Numbered from the stretch's first letter, positions 30,113 to 38,596 are shown. The stretch is 59,390 nucleotides of DNA from Rhizobium sp. Q54 (GCA_945878875.1 CAMCUC010000013.1:1-59390), one strand, 5' to 3'. Program-made: numbers and translations. The notes: generated by a model from the sequence alone, not told the origin.

Positions 30113-30868
30113 ATGCGTCTGCTTTTGCGCCTCGTCGCTTTCGCGCCTGCGACATTGATGTTGGCTTTTTTGCAAAGCGACGCTGCGAGCGCACTCGTCG
30201 GGGCATCGGTCGAGGCGGGGCCGCTTGAGAGTTCTCAAGTTGTTCTGGTCACAACGATCAAGAGGCGCAGCAGTGGCTTTTGCACGGGCGTCGTTATTTC
30301 TCCCACAATTATTTTGACGGCAGGCCATTGCGTACATCGTGCAAACGCCATCGCCGTTAACGCCGCTGCCGTTGGTACGACGCCGCAATTGATAGAAGCT
30401 TCGGCCCATGTGCTTCATCCAGAATTTCGCGACAATGCTGCAGCTCGGCGCGAGCGCTCAATTGATCTTGCTTTATTGCGATTGAACGAGGCGCTGCCAG
30501 CCCATTTTGCACAGGCTCGGCTCAGCTCACGCGCTGTAACGCAAGCTGGAGAATTGTTTCAGATCCTCGGCTTTGGATTGACGCAGGAAGGCGTCGAGCG
30601 ATCGGCCGGACGCTTGCGCGCAGGAGCATTGCAGGCGCGCGAGCCGCTTTCGCGCATCCTCTTGTGGGCGAGAGACCCACAAGAGAAGGGCTTTGGCGCA
30701 TGTACGGGGGATTCTGGCGGGCCTATCTTTGACGCAGACGGACAAGTGTTTGCTATCACTTCGTGGTCCACTGGCGCTGGAAACAAGAGCTGCGGCGCCT
30801 TAACGCAAGCAGCTCTCATTGCACCCCAGCGCGCATGGATCACGAAGACGATTGCAAGCTGGCGTTGA
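30113..30868 (+). CDS. Secreted trypsin-like (S1) serine protease inside GTA cluster
   Basis: About 251 residues from the ATG at 30113, preceded by GGAG. Signal peptide-like N-terminus (MRLLLRLVAFAPATLMLAFL). Complete catalytic triad: His in LTAGHCVHRA, Asp in RSIDLALLRL, Ser in ACTGDSGGPIF. Cysteines at CTGVV/GHC and ACTG/SCG could form disulfides. It would act in the periplasm or outside. It lies on the opposite strand exactly between gp6 and the capsid gene, with 34 and 3 bases of spacing, so both neighbours are undamaged. Its link to the particles is unknown; cargo or independent insertion are both possible. Confidence 0.88.
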   Translation: MRLLLRLVAFAPATLMLAFLQSDAASALVGASVEAGPLESSQVVLVTTIKRRSSGFCTGVVISPTIILTAGHCVHRANAIAVNAAAVGTTPQLIEASAHVLHPEFRDNAAARRERSIDLALLRLNEALPAHFAQARLSSRAVTQAGELFQILGFGLTQEGVERSAGRLRAGALQAREPLSRILLWARDPQEKGFGACTGDSGGPIFDADGQVFAITSWSTGAGNKSCGALTQAALIAPQRAWITKTIASWR

Positions 30869-30871
30869 AAA

Positions 30872-32119
30872 TCAGGTGGTTCCGAACTTCAGAAGTTTGA
30901 TGGCGTCAAAATCCTGAACGCCGCCGCCTACGCGCTTGGTGGTGTAGAACAGCACATAGGGCTTGGCGGAATAAGGGTCGCGAAGCATGCGCACGCCGCG
31001 CCGATCGACAACCAGATAACCGCGCTGGAAATCGCCGAACGCAATCGCGAAGCTGTCGGCTGCAATGTCCGGCATGTCTTCGGACTCAACCAGTGGGAAA
31101 TTCATCAGGTTCGCAGCCTGGCCTGGCCCAGTCGGCGGTTGCCACAAATATTCGCCGGTACTGGTCTTGAGCTTTCGAATGCTTGATTGCGTTTTGCGGT
31201 TCATAACAAAGCGTGCGTTCTGACGATAACCCGACCGCACCGAATAGATGAGGTCTACGAGCACGTCTGAGGGGTTCGCCGCAGGCAAGGCGCCCGCTGC
31301 GCCTGTTGGGACGTAAGCTGTTCTGCCCCAGCTCCAGGCTGCAATTGTCGTCTTGGGATAGCTCAAGAAGCCTGTCGGGCGGTTGACGCCGTTTCCATTC
31401 ACGAACGCTGCGCTCTCCTGTTCGGCAAAGGCGGCGTCAACCTCTTCTGCAATCCATTGTTCGATGTCCACGGCTGCATCATCAAGCAGCGATTGCGTTG
31501 CGGCAGGCATGGCGTAAAGCTCCATCGCAGCAAAGCTCATGTCAGCGAGTTTCTGATTATTCGTTTCCGGACGCGGATCGGCCTCGGCAACCCAGCCGGA
31601 TGCCGGACCATTGGTGGAGAAAGCCTTGCGATAGGTTGCTGTTGAGATTTCACGCACCGATGCAATTGCACGAATGGGAGACGCCGCCGTCATGCGACGG
31701 AGAATTTCACGCTCTGCTGGAACGGGAACGAGAAACCCACCGTCCGGGCCTGAGCCAGATGAAAGAGCCTTTTCTTCGAGGGCTTTCAAGCCAACGCTGT
31801 CGCCGCTGCGGATGTAATCGCGGAACGCACCCTTGTGTTCCCGTAGCAACGGATCATTGTCGCGCGCCTCGCCCGCAAGCCGCGGGCGGCTTTTCTCCAT
31901 GATCGAATTGTCGAGACGACGCTTGGTTTCATCCAGCGCGCGATCAATGCGCGCAAGCTTTTCTTCGGTCACCACGTCGCCAGCCATGCGACGCTCAATC
32001 TGCGCCATACGCTCATCGTTGGTTTCGCGAAAGGCAGCGAACGCTTGATTAATGTCGCTGATGTGGTCGCCGCCAGTGGTCTTGACTTCAATCGTGGGAG
32101 AAATTGAATTCGGATGCAT
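30872..32119 (-). CDS. GTA gp5-like HK97-fold major capsid protein
   Basis: About 415 residues from the ATG at 32119, which has GAGGA upstream; ten extra codons to 32149 are not needed. The N-terminal third is a scaffold-like coiled coil (ERMAQIERRMAGDVVTEEKL), then FRDYIRSGD, ALSSGSGPDGGFLVPVPAE and the HK97 shell domain with TQSLLDDAAVDIEQWIAEEV and VMNRKTQSSIRKLK. It forms the head shell after cleavage by the prohead protease. Convergent with the trypsin-like gene. Confidence 0.95.
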   Translation of the reverse strand: MHPNSISPTIEVKTTGGDHISDINQAFAAFRETNDERMAQIERRMAGDVVTEEKLARIDRALDETKRRLDNSIMEKSRPRLAGEARDNDPLLREHKGAFRDYIRSGDSVGLKALEEKALSSGSGPDGGFLVPVPAEREILRRMTAASPIRAIASVREISTATYRKAFSTNGPASGWVAEADPRPETNNQKLADMSFAAMELYAMPAATQSLLDDAAVDIEQWIAEEVDAAFAEQESAAFVNGNGVNRPTGFLSYPKTTIAAWSWGRTAYVPTGAAGALPAANPSDVLVDLIYSVRSGYRQNARFVMNRKTQSSIRKLKTSTGEYLWQPPTGPGQAANLMNFPLVESEDMPDIAADSFAIAFGDFQRGYLVVDRRGVRMLRDPYSAKPYVLFYTTKRVGGGVQDFDAIKLLKFGTT

Positions 32120-32208
32120 GAAAATCCTCGTGACAAAATGCCGTCGCACAAACGCCTCCGGACGCGACGGCGGCGCGCGGAGCAGCTGAAAGAAAAGACG
32201 ATTAAACT

Positions 32209-32763
32209 TCAGCCGCGCGCGAGTTGCACCTGCAGCGCAGTAGCTGCTTTACGCCAGCGCGTGGGCGCGTCCTGCTTCACGCTTTCCACGCGCGCTTGCA
32301 GCAACATAGGAAAGGTGACGATGGATATCTCAATCAGGTCGAGCGCATAGAGACGGCGCACGCCAGATTTCGCGTCTTTGACGGCGCGGCGCGTGCGATA
32401 GCCAATCGACAAGCCGTCGATGGCGCCATCGCGCATCAGCGCAAGGGTTTCGCGAGCACGGGCAACATTAAGGTTCAATTTTCCGCGCACTTTGAGGCCG
32501 CGTGAATCCTCGATAAGGCTCGTCCATATACCGAGCGGATGTCCGGGCTCATGTTGCCAAAGCATCTTGACGCTACTGGCGCCAAGCTTTCGCAGGCCAT
32601 CAGCAAAGGCGCCGGGCATTACAATATCGCCGCCCAGATCAAGCGCGCCGAACAGGCTGGCGTAGCCTTCAAAGACGCCTTCTGCATCGACATTGTTGAT
32701 GTCGAGCGGTGCGCGCTTGGTCTCGATGGACAGGCTTTTGATATAGGCTTTCTTCTCGTTCAT
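32209..32763 (-). CDS. GTA gp4-like HK97 prohead protease
   Basis: 184 residues. Motifs of the U35/HK97 prohead protease: EGYASLFGALDLGGDIVMPG, MLWQHEPGHPLGIW with the catalytic His, and GAIDGLSIGYRTRRA with the catalytic Ser. It removes the scaffold part of the capsid protein. Its ATG overlaps the stop of a small upstream gene (ATGA). Confidence 0.93.
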   Translation of the reverse strand: MNEKKAYIKSLSIETKRAPLDINNVDAEGVFEGYASLFGALDLGGDIVMPGAFADGLRKLGASSVKMLWQHEPGHPLGIWTSLIEDSRGLKVRGKLNLNVARARETLALMRDGAIDGLSIGYRTRRAVKDAKSGVRRLYALDLIEISIVTFPMLLQARVESVKQDAPTRWRKAATALQVQLARG

Positions 32764-32921
32764 GGCTTCTCCCTTGCAGCTTGCGTTTGCGGCAGGGCGC
32801 CATGAAATTTCGGCGAACGACGCAGGCGCTCCAGCGTTTTCACGAAGCGCTTGAACACGTCCTGCGGATCGGCTGCACGCCGCGCTCGTGTTTTGGACCT
32901 AAGCGGGAAAAGATTTTTCAT
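32760..32921 (-). CDS. Small basic protein (53 aa) between GTA gp3.5-like gene and prohead protease
   Basis: 53 codons from the ATG at 32921 to a TGA at 32760. The product is very basic (MKNLFPLRSKTRARRAADP, later VKTLERLRRSPKFHG). It overlaps the 62-residue gene upstream and the protease gene downstream by ATGA junctions on both sides, which strongly supports real, coupled translation. No family recognised. Confidence 0.65.
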   Translation of the reverse strand: MKNLFPLRSKTRARRAADPQDVFKRFVKTLERLRRSPKFHGALPQTQAAREKP

Positions 32922-33106
32922 CTATCGCCTCCATGTTTGCGATTGAAGCGGGTTAGCTCGCGCACGAAGGCGTCGAAGCGGCGGTTTGCGCAGGCCAGTT
33001 CTTTCAGCGACCAGCCAAGCAGGCCGGACGCTCCACTGGCCCACATCAGCAAAGCCAGATGCGCGAGATCGCCGCGCTCCATGAATGATTGCGCGACTTC
33101 GGGCAT
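32918..33106 (-). CDS. GTA-associated small membrane protein (62 aa)
   Basis: 62 residues: MPEVAQSFMERGDLAHLALL, then a hydrophobic segment (MWASGASGLLGWSL) and a basic helix ending ANRRFDAFVRELTRFNRKHG. Similar short proteins lie between portal and protease in other rhizobial GTAs (a gp3.5-like position); this is from memory. It ends with an ATGA overlap with the 53-residue gene. Function unknown. Confidence 0.7.
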   Translation of the reverse strand: MPEVAQSFMERGDLAHLALLMWASGASGLLGWSLKELACANRRFDAFVRELTRFNRKHGGDR

Positions 33107-33145
33107 TGTGATCCAGGGGTGTTTATGTGAATCGCGTGCGCGAAT

Positions 33146-33388
33146 TCAGACGTGCGCCTTAATGAGCGCTTCAAGTTCTGAAAAATCTGTATCCATGCTC
33201 TCGTCGCCAGTGAAACAACACCAGTCGACCTCGTTTTCCTCAAAACGAACTTCAACGCGCTTGCCCACAAGGGTGAAGTAAACAGTTATGTCACTCGGGC
33301 TTGTGTGCATCAGATCATACATGATGTTTCTGTCATCAAGAAAAGAAAGAAAGGCAAGCAGACCAGTGAGTCCGGGACGTACGTTCAT
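33146..33388 (-). CDS. Unrecognised acidic 80-aa protein inserted between portal and protease genes
   Basis: 80 residues from the ATG at 33388 (MNVRPGLTGLLAFLSFLDDR). The product is acidic, with a beta-like middle (ITVYFTLVGKRVEVRFEENE) and an acidic helical end (DTDFSELEALIKAH). The pattern of a short beta hairpin followed by an acidic helix recalls a widespread family of small proteins of unknown role, but this is weak. No clear ribosome site. AT-rich compared with the flanking GTA genes, and a REP-like repeat lies just upstream, so it is probably a later insertion. Confidence 0.5.
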   Translation of the reverse strand: MNVRPGLTGLLAFLSFLDDRNIMYDLMHTSPSDITVYFTLVGKRVEVRFEENEVDWCCFTGDESMDTDFSELEALIKAHV

Positions 33389-33457
33389 GAGGAAAAACCT
33401 TGTTGTGCAATAAATTATTTTATAGGCGTCTGCGGAAAGCGGACCCTTGGTCCGCAT

Positions 33458-33480
33458 GCGGGCTAGAAGCCCGCGGTCCA
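33458..33480 (+). repeat. REP-like repeat copy inside the GTA cluster
   Basis: A 23-base element that differs at one base from the copy at 42462-42484 and is palindromic within itself (CGGGC...GCCCG). An additional palindrome around GGACCCTTGGTCC lies just before it (33441-33453). It lies between the portal gene and the 80-residue gene. Confidence 0.7.
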
Positions 33481-33523
33481 TAAACGTTCACAACCTGTAT
33501 TTTTGCCGTCATTTTTACGTGCG

Positions 33524-34711
33524 TCAAGCACCAGCGTTTTCGCTGCTATTAACAGGTGCATACCCCAACGCCGCGCGCTTCTCGTCATCGCTCAAAAAAT
33601 CCGCAGCGCCAACGCGGCGCCATTCAGATTCGCGCTCAGCGGCAAGCGCTTCAAGTCCGTCGAGATTGGCCGCAAAACTTACGCCGGGATAGGAGAGGGC
33701 GAGCCAGGCCTCGAAACTTTTTTGCGTGCGCTTCACGAGCGGGATAATCGTTTGCCGCCAAAAGGCGCGGTTGGCCTCCTGATAATTTGAATGCGTATTA
33801 TCGCCGGGCAATCCCAACAATAATGGCGGGACGCCGAAAGCCAGCGCAATTTCGCGGGCTGCGTCGCTTTTGGCCGCTGCAAAATCCATGTCTTTAGGAC
33901 TGAGCGAGAGAGCTTTCCAATCAAGCCCGCCTTCCAGCAGCAGGGGGCGCCCTGCATTGCGGGCGCCGGAGAAGTTTTCATCCAGCTCCGTCTTCAAGCG
34001 CTCGAATTGTTCGTCCGACAGCGCGCCACCGGCGCCTGCATAAACCAGCGCGCCGGAGGGACGGGCTGAGTTATCCAGCAGCGCCTTGCTCCAGCTCGCG
34101 GCGGCATTATGCACGTCGAGAGGCGTTTGCGCTGCGTGAAGCGGCGCAAACCCATAATGATCGTCTAGCGGATGAAACAGGTGCAAGTGCAATATCGGCG
34201 AACTCCCGTCGGGTTCAACTTGATAGCGCACCACATCGGCGCCGATACGGTATTCATAAGCGGACGGCCAGCCGTTGGCGCCAGCGACGACGCCCATGCG
34301 ATCAGGCTGCAGGCAATAAAGCTCGCGCGGGGCGCTATCGAGAGAAACCGCTTCGATATAGGCGTTTCCAAACAAAGTCAGATTGCTGAATACGGCCTCC
34401 AGAAAAGCCGGGCCTGCCTCGCGCATGTTTGGGCGCGCCAGCAATTGCGCCAGAGGGTGAGCCGAGTCATCGTCGCCGTTTTCATACACAAGCCAGGGAA
34501 TCGAGGCCGCGTTTTCTGCGATCAATCGCACGCAGCGATAGACGATTGCGTTGCGCTCGTAGCCTTGGCGCGTCAATTCAGTGCTGGTGCGCTGCGTCCA
34601 GCGTGGCTGCCCAAGCGAGTGCATAGCCAGCAAAGCGCCTGCGCGAGAGGCTTTTCTTTCGGCCACGGGTTGGCGGCCCGCGCCCATCAGGCGAGAGAAG
34701 ATTGAGGGCAT
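33524..34711 (-). CDS. GTA gp3-like HK97-type portal protein
   Basis: 395 residues. Portal features: ERNAIVYRCVRLIAENAASI, then PLAQLLARPN, LFGNAYIEAV, and the late LAFGVPPLLLGLPGDNTHSN followed by YQEANRAFWRQTIIPL. It forms the dodecameric portal ring through which DNA is packaged. Full length and undamaged. It follows the terminase by 42 bases. Confidence 0.95.
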   Translation of the reverse strand: MPSIFSRLMGAGRQPVAERKASRAGALLAMHSLGQPRWTQRTSTELTRQGYERNAIVYRCVRLIAENAASIPWLVYENGDDDSAHPLAQLLARPNMREAGPAFLEAVFSNLTLFGNAYIEAVSLDSAPRELYCLQPDRMGVVAGANGWPSAYEYRIGADVVRYQVEPDGSSPILHLHLFHPLDDHYGFAPLHAAQTPLDVHNAAASWSKALLDNSARPSGALVYAGAGGALSDEQFERLKTELDENFSGARNAGRPLLLEGGLDWKALSLSPKDMDFAAAKSDAAREIALAFGVPPLLLGLPGDNTHSNYQEANRAFWRQTIIPLVKRTQKSFEAWLALSYPGVSFAANLDGLEALAAERESEWRRVGAADFLSDDEKRAALGYAPVNSSENAGA

Positions 34712-34753
34712 GGGGATTCCTGAATTATATTATGAAAGGTAGGAGTATAGAAA

Positions 34754-36064
34754 CTACACGCGCCGCACTTTTGGCTCTGGCGCGCGCTTGGTGAGCGCCA
34801 GCGAGGTAATCGCCCACACCAAAGCGTCCAGCCTGTCGGGACTGCGCCGACCGGGCAGGCCATCGGGGCCAAAGGCGCACATCTCATCTTCAAGCGCGGG
34901 GAAGGCGCCGACGTGGCGCACCCTGCCCTGCTCGTAGAGTTGGGCGGCGGGGGCAGCGCGCAAGTACTTTCCGCGCGTAGCGCGTACTTGCTTCACCATG
35001 ACGTTTGGATCAGCTTCCGCAATCACAGCGGCGACCATTTCCCCGCCCTGATTGACCTCTGCAACCAGGCCATCCGCTTCGTGGCGCCGTGCGCAGGCAA
35101 TTGCCGCGCGCGCCCATTTTGCTGGTCTTGCAGCGCCAAGCGAACAATCTTCCAGCACATAAAGAAATCCGTCTTCGCAGCGCCCCACTGCGATAATTCC
35201 GCAACTATCGGCGCGGCCTGAAGACGAGACCGGCGGGTCGATGGCGACTACAATGTGTCTGAGCGGCGGGGCTTTCTCGACACGGAATTGCTCCAGCATA
35301 TCGCGCGTCCACAAAGCATCAGGTGCGTCGTCAACAATCTCGCCCTCCAGCTCCTGACGGCCAAGGCGGGTGCCTGCATAGCGCCCGACAATGGATTCAA
35401 TAAACGCTGGCGCAAGGTGTTCCGCGTTTGCATAAGTTGAAGCGCGCGTGAGCGCAGTGCGCGTATCAGCCATCAGCCGCGCCAGTAATTTGGAAGGGCG
35501 CGGCGTCGTTGTTATAAGCTGGCGCGGATGCTCGCCAAGTCGAAGGCCAAATTGCAGCATGTCAAACACCTCTTGAGCATGGCGCCATTTGGCAAATTCA
35601 TCGAGCCAGGCGCATTCAAATTGCGGCCCGCGAAGGCTCTCGGGATCTTCGGCGGAAAACACCTGCGCTATCGCGCCATTCTTCCATTCAAGCCGTCGGC
35701 GAGAAGGCTCCCAGACGGGGCGCTCATGTCGGGAATGAGTAGAGAGGATGCCTGATACGCCCTCTATCATCACGTCGCGAACGTCCGCCGCCGTCTCGCC
35801 AACAAGCGCGATGCGCCCTACGGGCTTGCGCGCAAATCCGGGCTCGCCAAGCGCAAGGCCGCGCACCCATTGTGCTCCGGTTCGCGTTTTTCCGGCGCCG
35901 CGTCCGCCCAGCACCAGCCAGATCAGCCATGGCTCGCAATTGGCGCCAAGCTCGGGGGGCATTTGATCGGCGCGGCCCTGCATCGACCATTCAGCGAGGA
36001 TGCGTTCAATCTCCCGTGCGCCAAGCGTTTTGATATAGTCAGAATGCTTATTGCTCGCGTGCAA
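34754..36064 (-). CDS. GTA gp2-like large terminase (TerL)
   Basis: About 436 residues. ATPase Walker A LGGRGAGKTRTGAQWV and Walker B CAWLDEFAKW are followed by the coupling motif TTTPRPSKLL and nuclease acidic residues (VVAIDPPVSS, late SPDRLDALVWA). It cuts and pumps DNA into the head. ATG codons at 36145 and 36181 would overlap gp1 by about 100 bases or more, so the TTG at 36064, overlapping gp1 by 17, is preferred. That start is not certain. Confidence 0.93.
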   Translation of the reverse strand: MHASNKHSDYIKTLGAREIERILAEWSMQGRADQMPPELGANCEPWLIWLVLGGRGAGKTRTGAQWVRGLALGEPGFARKPVGRIALVGETAADVRDVMIEGVSGILSTHSRHERPVWEPSRRRLEWKNGAIAQVFSAEDPESLRGPQFECAWLDEFAKWRHAQEVFDMLQFGLRLGEHPRQLITTTPRPSKLLARLMADTRTALTRASTYANAEHLAPAFIESIVGRYAGTRLGRQELEGEIVDDAPDALWTRDMLEQFRVEKAPPLRHIVVAIDPPVSSSGRADSCGIIAVGRCEDGFLYVLEDCSLGAARPAKWARAAIACARRHEADGLVAEVNQGGEMVAAVIAEADPNVMVKQVRATRGKYLRAAPAAQLYEQGRVRHVGAFPALEDEMCAFGPDGLPGRRSPDRLDALVWAITSLALTKRAPEPKVRRV

Positions 36065-36593
36065 TGCGCTCCACGAGGCGCGCAAGCTCGTCGCGCAAGA
36101 CGGCGATGTCGCGCGGCGCTGGTTCGTCGTGTTCGACGTTGTCATCGCCGGCTCCGGGTTTTGGCCGCGAGGCGGCCCCAAAACGCCGCAATTCGGCGAA
36201 GGTTTTTACAAGGCTCGCCAGCAAACGCGCATTGCGTTCACCCATGGCGACTGATTCGCCCGAAAGCCGCGCCTCAACGGAGGCGAGTTCCGCCTCGACC
36301 GCGCGCTCAAGGCGCCGTCGCAAGGCTTCAACGTCCACCGGGCCAGGGGGCAGCGGCGTTTGAATGACTGCAAGTTCAGACTCTGGTGCAAGAATATCTG
36401 ACTTGGGCGCTTCATCTGACTTGCGGCGAATGGGCGATGACCGCAGCGGCCAATTTTCGCGGCGTCGGAACCGCAAAAACGCGTCGCCCCCCATGTTGAG
36501 AGAGGCGGCGATGGTCGCCAGCGGCTCGCCGTCATCATAACGACGACGCGCGTCGATCAGCGCTGCCGCGCTTTTTTTAGTCGCTTTTTTCAT
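36048..36593 (-). CDS. GTA gp1-like small terminase / DNA-packaging protein
   Basis: 181 residues from the ATG at 36593. N-terminal helix-turn-helix-like part (LIDARRRYDDGEPLATIAAS) and a long helical C-terminal half (LRRRLERAVEAELASVEARL, LARLVERIARE). Position directly before TerL and the DNA-binding-like N-terminus make it the small terminase equivalent. In GTAs this subunit has lost sequence-specific packaging. It is the first gene of the structural cluster. Confidence 0.75.
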   Translation of the reverse strand: MKKATKKSAAALIDARRRYDDGEPLATIAASLNMGGDAFLRFRRRENWPLRSSPIRRKSDEAPKSDILAPESELAVIQTPLPPGPVDVEALRRRLERAVEAELASVEARLSGESVAMGERNARLLASLVKTFAELRRFGAASRPKPGAGDDNVEHDEPAPRDIAVLRDELARLVERIAREQ

Positions 36594-36889
36594 GGGGGCT
36601 TCTGGTTTCGACGTTGCTGGGCAAACGACGCAGACAAATGCAGAAGTGTGGAGGTTAATAGCCTGCCGTGGGTCCCGGCAATCCCGGGATGACGCGTAAA
36701 CAGCCCAATCCCCGCGCCCACCTCTCGAACATGGACTTAACTTAACGAAGCAGCGCGCCTGTGTCAAGGAATAAAATCAGATGACAAGATTTTTATCCGC
36801 GCACTCCTGTCCATTGGCAGAAATTTCCCATAGCGCCGTTTTGCTGTAACGTCAGTAAATCATATCTTTATGCAAGGAAGACAGCCGCC
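36594..36889 (-). promoter_or_regulatory. Divergent intergenic region upstream of the GTA cluster
   Basis: Non-coding stretch between gp1 (minus) and the isomerase-like gene (plus). It holds a GTA-proximal pair of TTAA half-sites one base apart (36737-36745) and an AT-rich segment at 36768-36800. It must contain the GTA promoter unless transcription starts inside gp1. The TTAA pair does not have the spacing of a CtrA site, so its meaning is open. Confidence 0.4.
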
Positions 36890-37699
36890 ATGGGGGTCGT
36901 ATCGCTCGCCGCCTTGACCATTCTGGACGCTGGTCCGCTTGGTCAGATCGAAGCTGCGCACGCCGGCGGATTCAAGAACGTCGGCCTTCGGTTGCAGCCT
37001 TTGCTGCCCACGGATCAGGCTGTGGTCGGAGATTTCGTCGCAGAGGAAGCGATCAAGCAAGCGCTTGCGCGCACCGGGCTGGGCGTTCTGGAAATCGGCG
37101 TGTTTCCGCTACGTCCCGATACGCTGGTCGAGGCGTTTGGGCCAACGCTCGCCTTCAGCCATCGCATTGGGGCGCGCTATGTTGTGTGCCCGATCGAAGA
37201 TCCTGATCGCAACCGGCGGCTGGAAACCTTCCGGGCTCTTTGCGTTCTTGCCGAAACGTGCGCCCTTGTTGCGCTGGTCGAGTTCAATCCCTATAGCGCC
37301 TGCCACTCGCTTGAGGAGGCAGCCGATCTGGTGCGCGCCGCCCGCAAGCCGAATGCCGGGGTTCTGGTTGATGCGCTGCACCTTTCGCGATCGGGCGGGC
37401 ATCCGCGTGACATCGCAAAATATGCGGCGGGCATGGTTCCGCTGGTGCATTTGTGCGATGCGTCGCCTGCCCCCTCGCAAGACTTGAGCGAGGATGAATT
37501 ACGCCGGGAATCTCGCACCGCCCGCCTGCTGCCGGGCGAGGGTTCGCTCTGGCTCGACGAATTGCTGGATGCTTTGGGATCGGACGCCCACATCAGCGTT
37601 GAGGCGCCCTCCGCCAGATATGCACATCTGCCAGCGGCGGAGCGGGCAAGGCTGGCTAGCCATGCAACGCAAGCAGTGCTGGCCCGGCGCAATCAATAG
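36890..37699 (+). CDS. Sugar phosphate isomerase/epimerase family TIM-barrel protein
   Basis: 269 residues, ATG at 36890 after an AAGGAAG site. AP-endonuclease-2 / xylose isomerase-like TIM barrel: GRPG-type start VGLRLQPLL, metal-ligand-like positions in LVALVEFNPYSACHSLEEA, GVLVDALHLSRSGGHP (Asp-x-x-His), VHLCDASP and ISVEAPSARY. Enzymes of this fold isomerise or epimerise sugars and related compounds. The substrate cannot be told, and no transport or catabolic gene is adjacent. Confidence 0.8.
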   Translation: MGVVSLAALTILDAGPLGQIEAAHAGGFKNVGLRLQPLLPTDQAVVGDFVAEEAIKQALARTGLGVLEIGVFPLRPDTLVEAFGPTLAFSHRIGARYVVCPIEDPDRNRRLETFRALCVLAETCALVALVEFNPYSACHSLEEAADLVRAARKPNAGVLVDALHLSRSGGHPRDIAKYAAGMVPLVHLCDASPAPSQDLSEDELRRESRTARLLPGEGSLWLDELLDALGSDAHISVEAPSARYAHLPAAERARLASHATQAVLARRNQ

Positions 37700-37770
37700 G
37701 GGCGCGGGCTGAGATAATATGTAAAAGTCAGCCGTACCGTCCAAAGGTACAGGCTGGGGTTTCATCTGAC

Positions 37771-38484
37771 GTGACAGCAATTCCAAAAGAGACCGCCCAG
37801 TCGAAGGACATGGAAGTCCTGCGCTCGATGCCGCTGTTTTCCTCGCTCTCGCAGGAAACTTTCGACAAGCTGGCCGATTCCGTGCGCTTTGATCGTTATG
37901 TGAAAGGCGACACCATCGTGCGCCAGGGCGAGAAGGCGCAATGGGTCATCGTCGTGCTGGAGGGCTACATCAAGCTCACCCGCACCGCCGCCAATGGCGA
38001 AGAGACGCTGATCCATATCTTCGGGCGGGGCGAAACCATTGCCGAATCTGTGGCGGTGCTGGGCGACAATCACACCACCACGGCGGAAGCCACCGGCCCG
38101 ACGCGCATTGTGCGGATGCCAGCCCATGTCGTAGCGCAAGCAGCGCGCGATGCGCCGGAGCTGGCGCTTGCGATTCTCTCGGAATCGTCGGCCAAAATCT
38201 GGGCGTTGATGGACGAAATCGAAGCCTTGAAGGCCCAGACCGCCGATCAGCGGGTGCTGCGTTTTTTGCTATCGCTATGCCCGCCCAATGCAACGAACGT
38301 CGAGGCCCGCCTTCCCTATACAAAGGGCGTGATCGCAGCCTCACTTGGGCTAAAACAAGAAACGCTTTCACGCTCTTTCGCACGACTCAAAATCGTCGGT
38401 GTCGAAATCGACGGACGCAAGGTCCTGGTTCAGGATGCGCGCGTACTGGAGCAGGAAATAGAGCGGCTGAACCGGTTTGTTTAG
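37771..38484 (+). CDS. Crp/Fnr family transcriptional regulator
   Basis: 237 residues from a GTG at 37771. Cyclic nucleotide-binding-like beta roll (MPLFSSLSQETFDKLADSV, GDTIVRQGEKAQWVIVVLEG), dimer helix, and a C-terminal winged helix with the recognition region GVIAASLGLKQETLSRSFARL. The N-terminal cysteine cluster of oxygen-sensing Fnr is absent, so it is closer to the Dnr/cysteine-free branch. Its target genes are unknown. The 3' end runs into a large palindromic repeat. Confidence 0.9.
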   Translation: MTAIPKETAQSKDMEVLRSMPLFSSLSQETFDKLADSVRFDRYVKGDTIVRQGEKAQWVIVVLEGYIKLTRTAANGEETLIHIFGRGETIAESVAVLGDNHTTTAEATGPTRIVRMPAHVVAQAARDAPELALAILSESSAKIWALMDEIEALKAQTADQRVLRFLLSLCPPNATNVEARLPYTKGVIAASLGLKQETLSRSFARLKIVGVEIDGRKVLVQDARVLEQEIERLNRFV

Positions 38485-38513
38485 GCGCTGGGGAATGAGG
38501 ATTGGAAGATCCG

Positions 38514-38593
38514 CCTCATCCGTCGCGCTTTGCGCGCCACATTCTCCCCTAGCGGGAGAAGGTGGCGTTTGCGTCAGCAAACGACGGATGAGG
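38514..38593. repeat. 80-base palindromic (cruciform) intergenic repeat
   Basis: Perfect 12-base arms at 38514-38525 and 38582-38593, with a second nested palindrome inside (arms containing TCTCCC and GGGAGA flanked by CGCCAC and GTGGCG). It lies between two convergent genes and resembles dispersed intergenic palindromes of rhizobial genomes. It could also act as a bidirectional terminator. Confidence 0.7.
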
Positions 38594-38596
38594 GGT

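Noticed and set aside
36737-36745. TTAA-N1-TTAA upstream of GTA gp1 as a CtrA site
   Set aside because: Wrong spacing. Noted only as an odd element in the promoter region.
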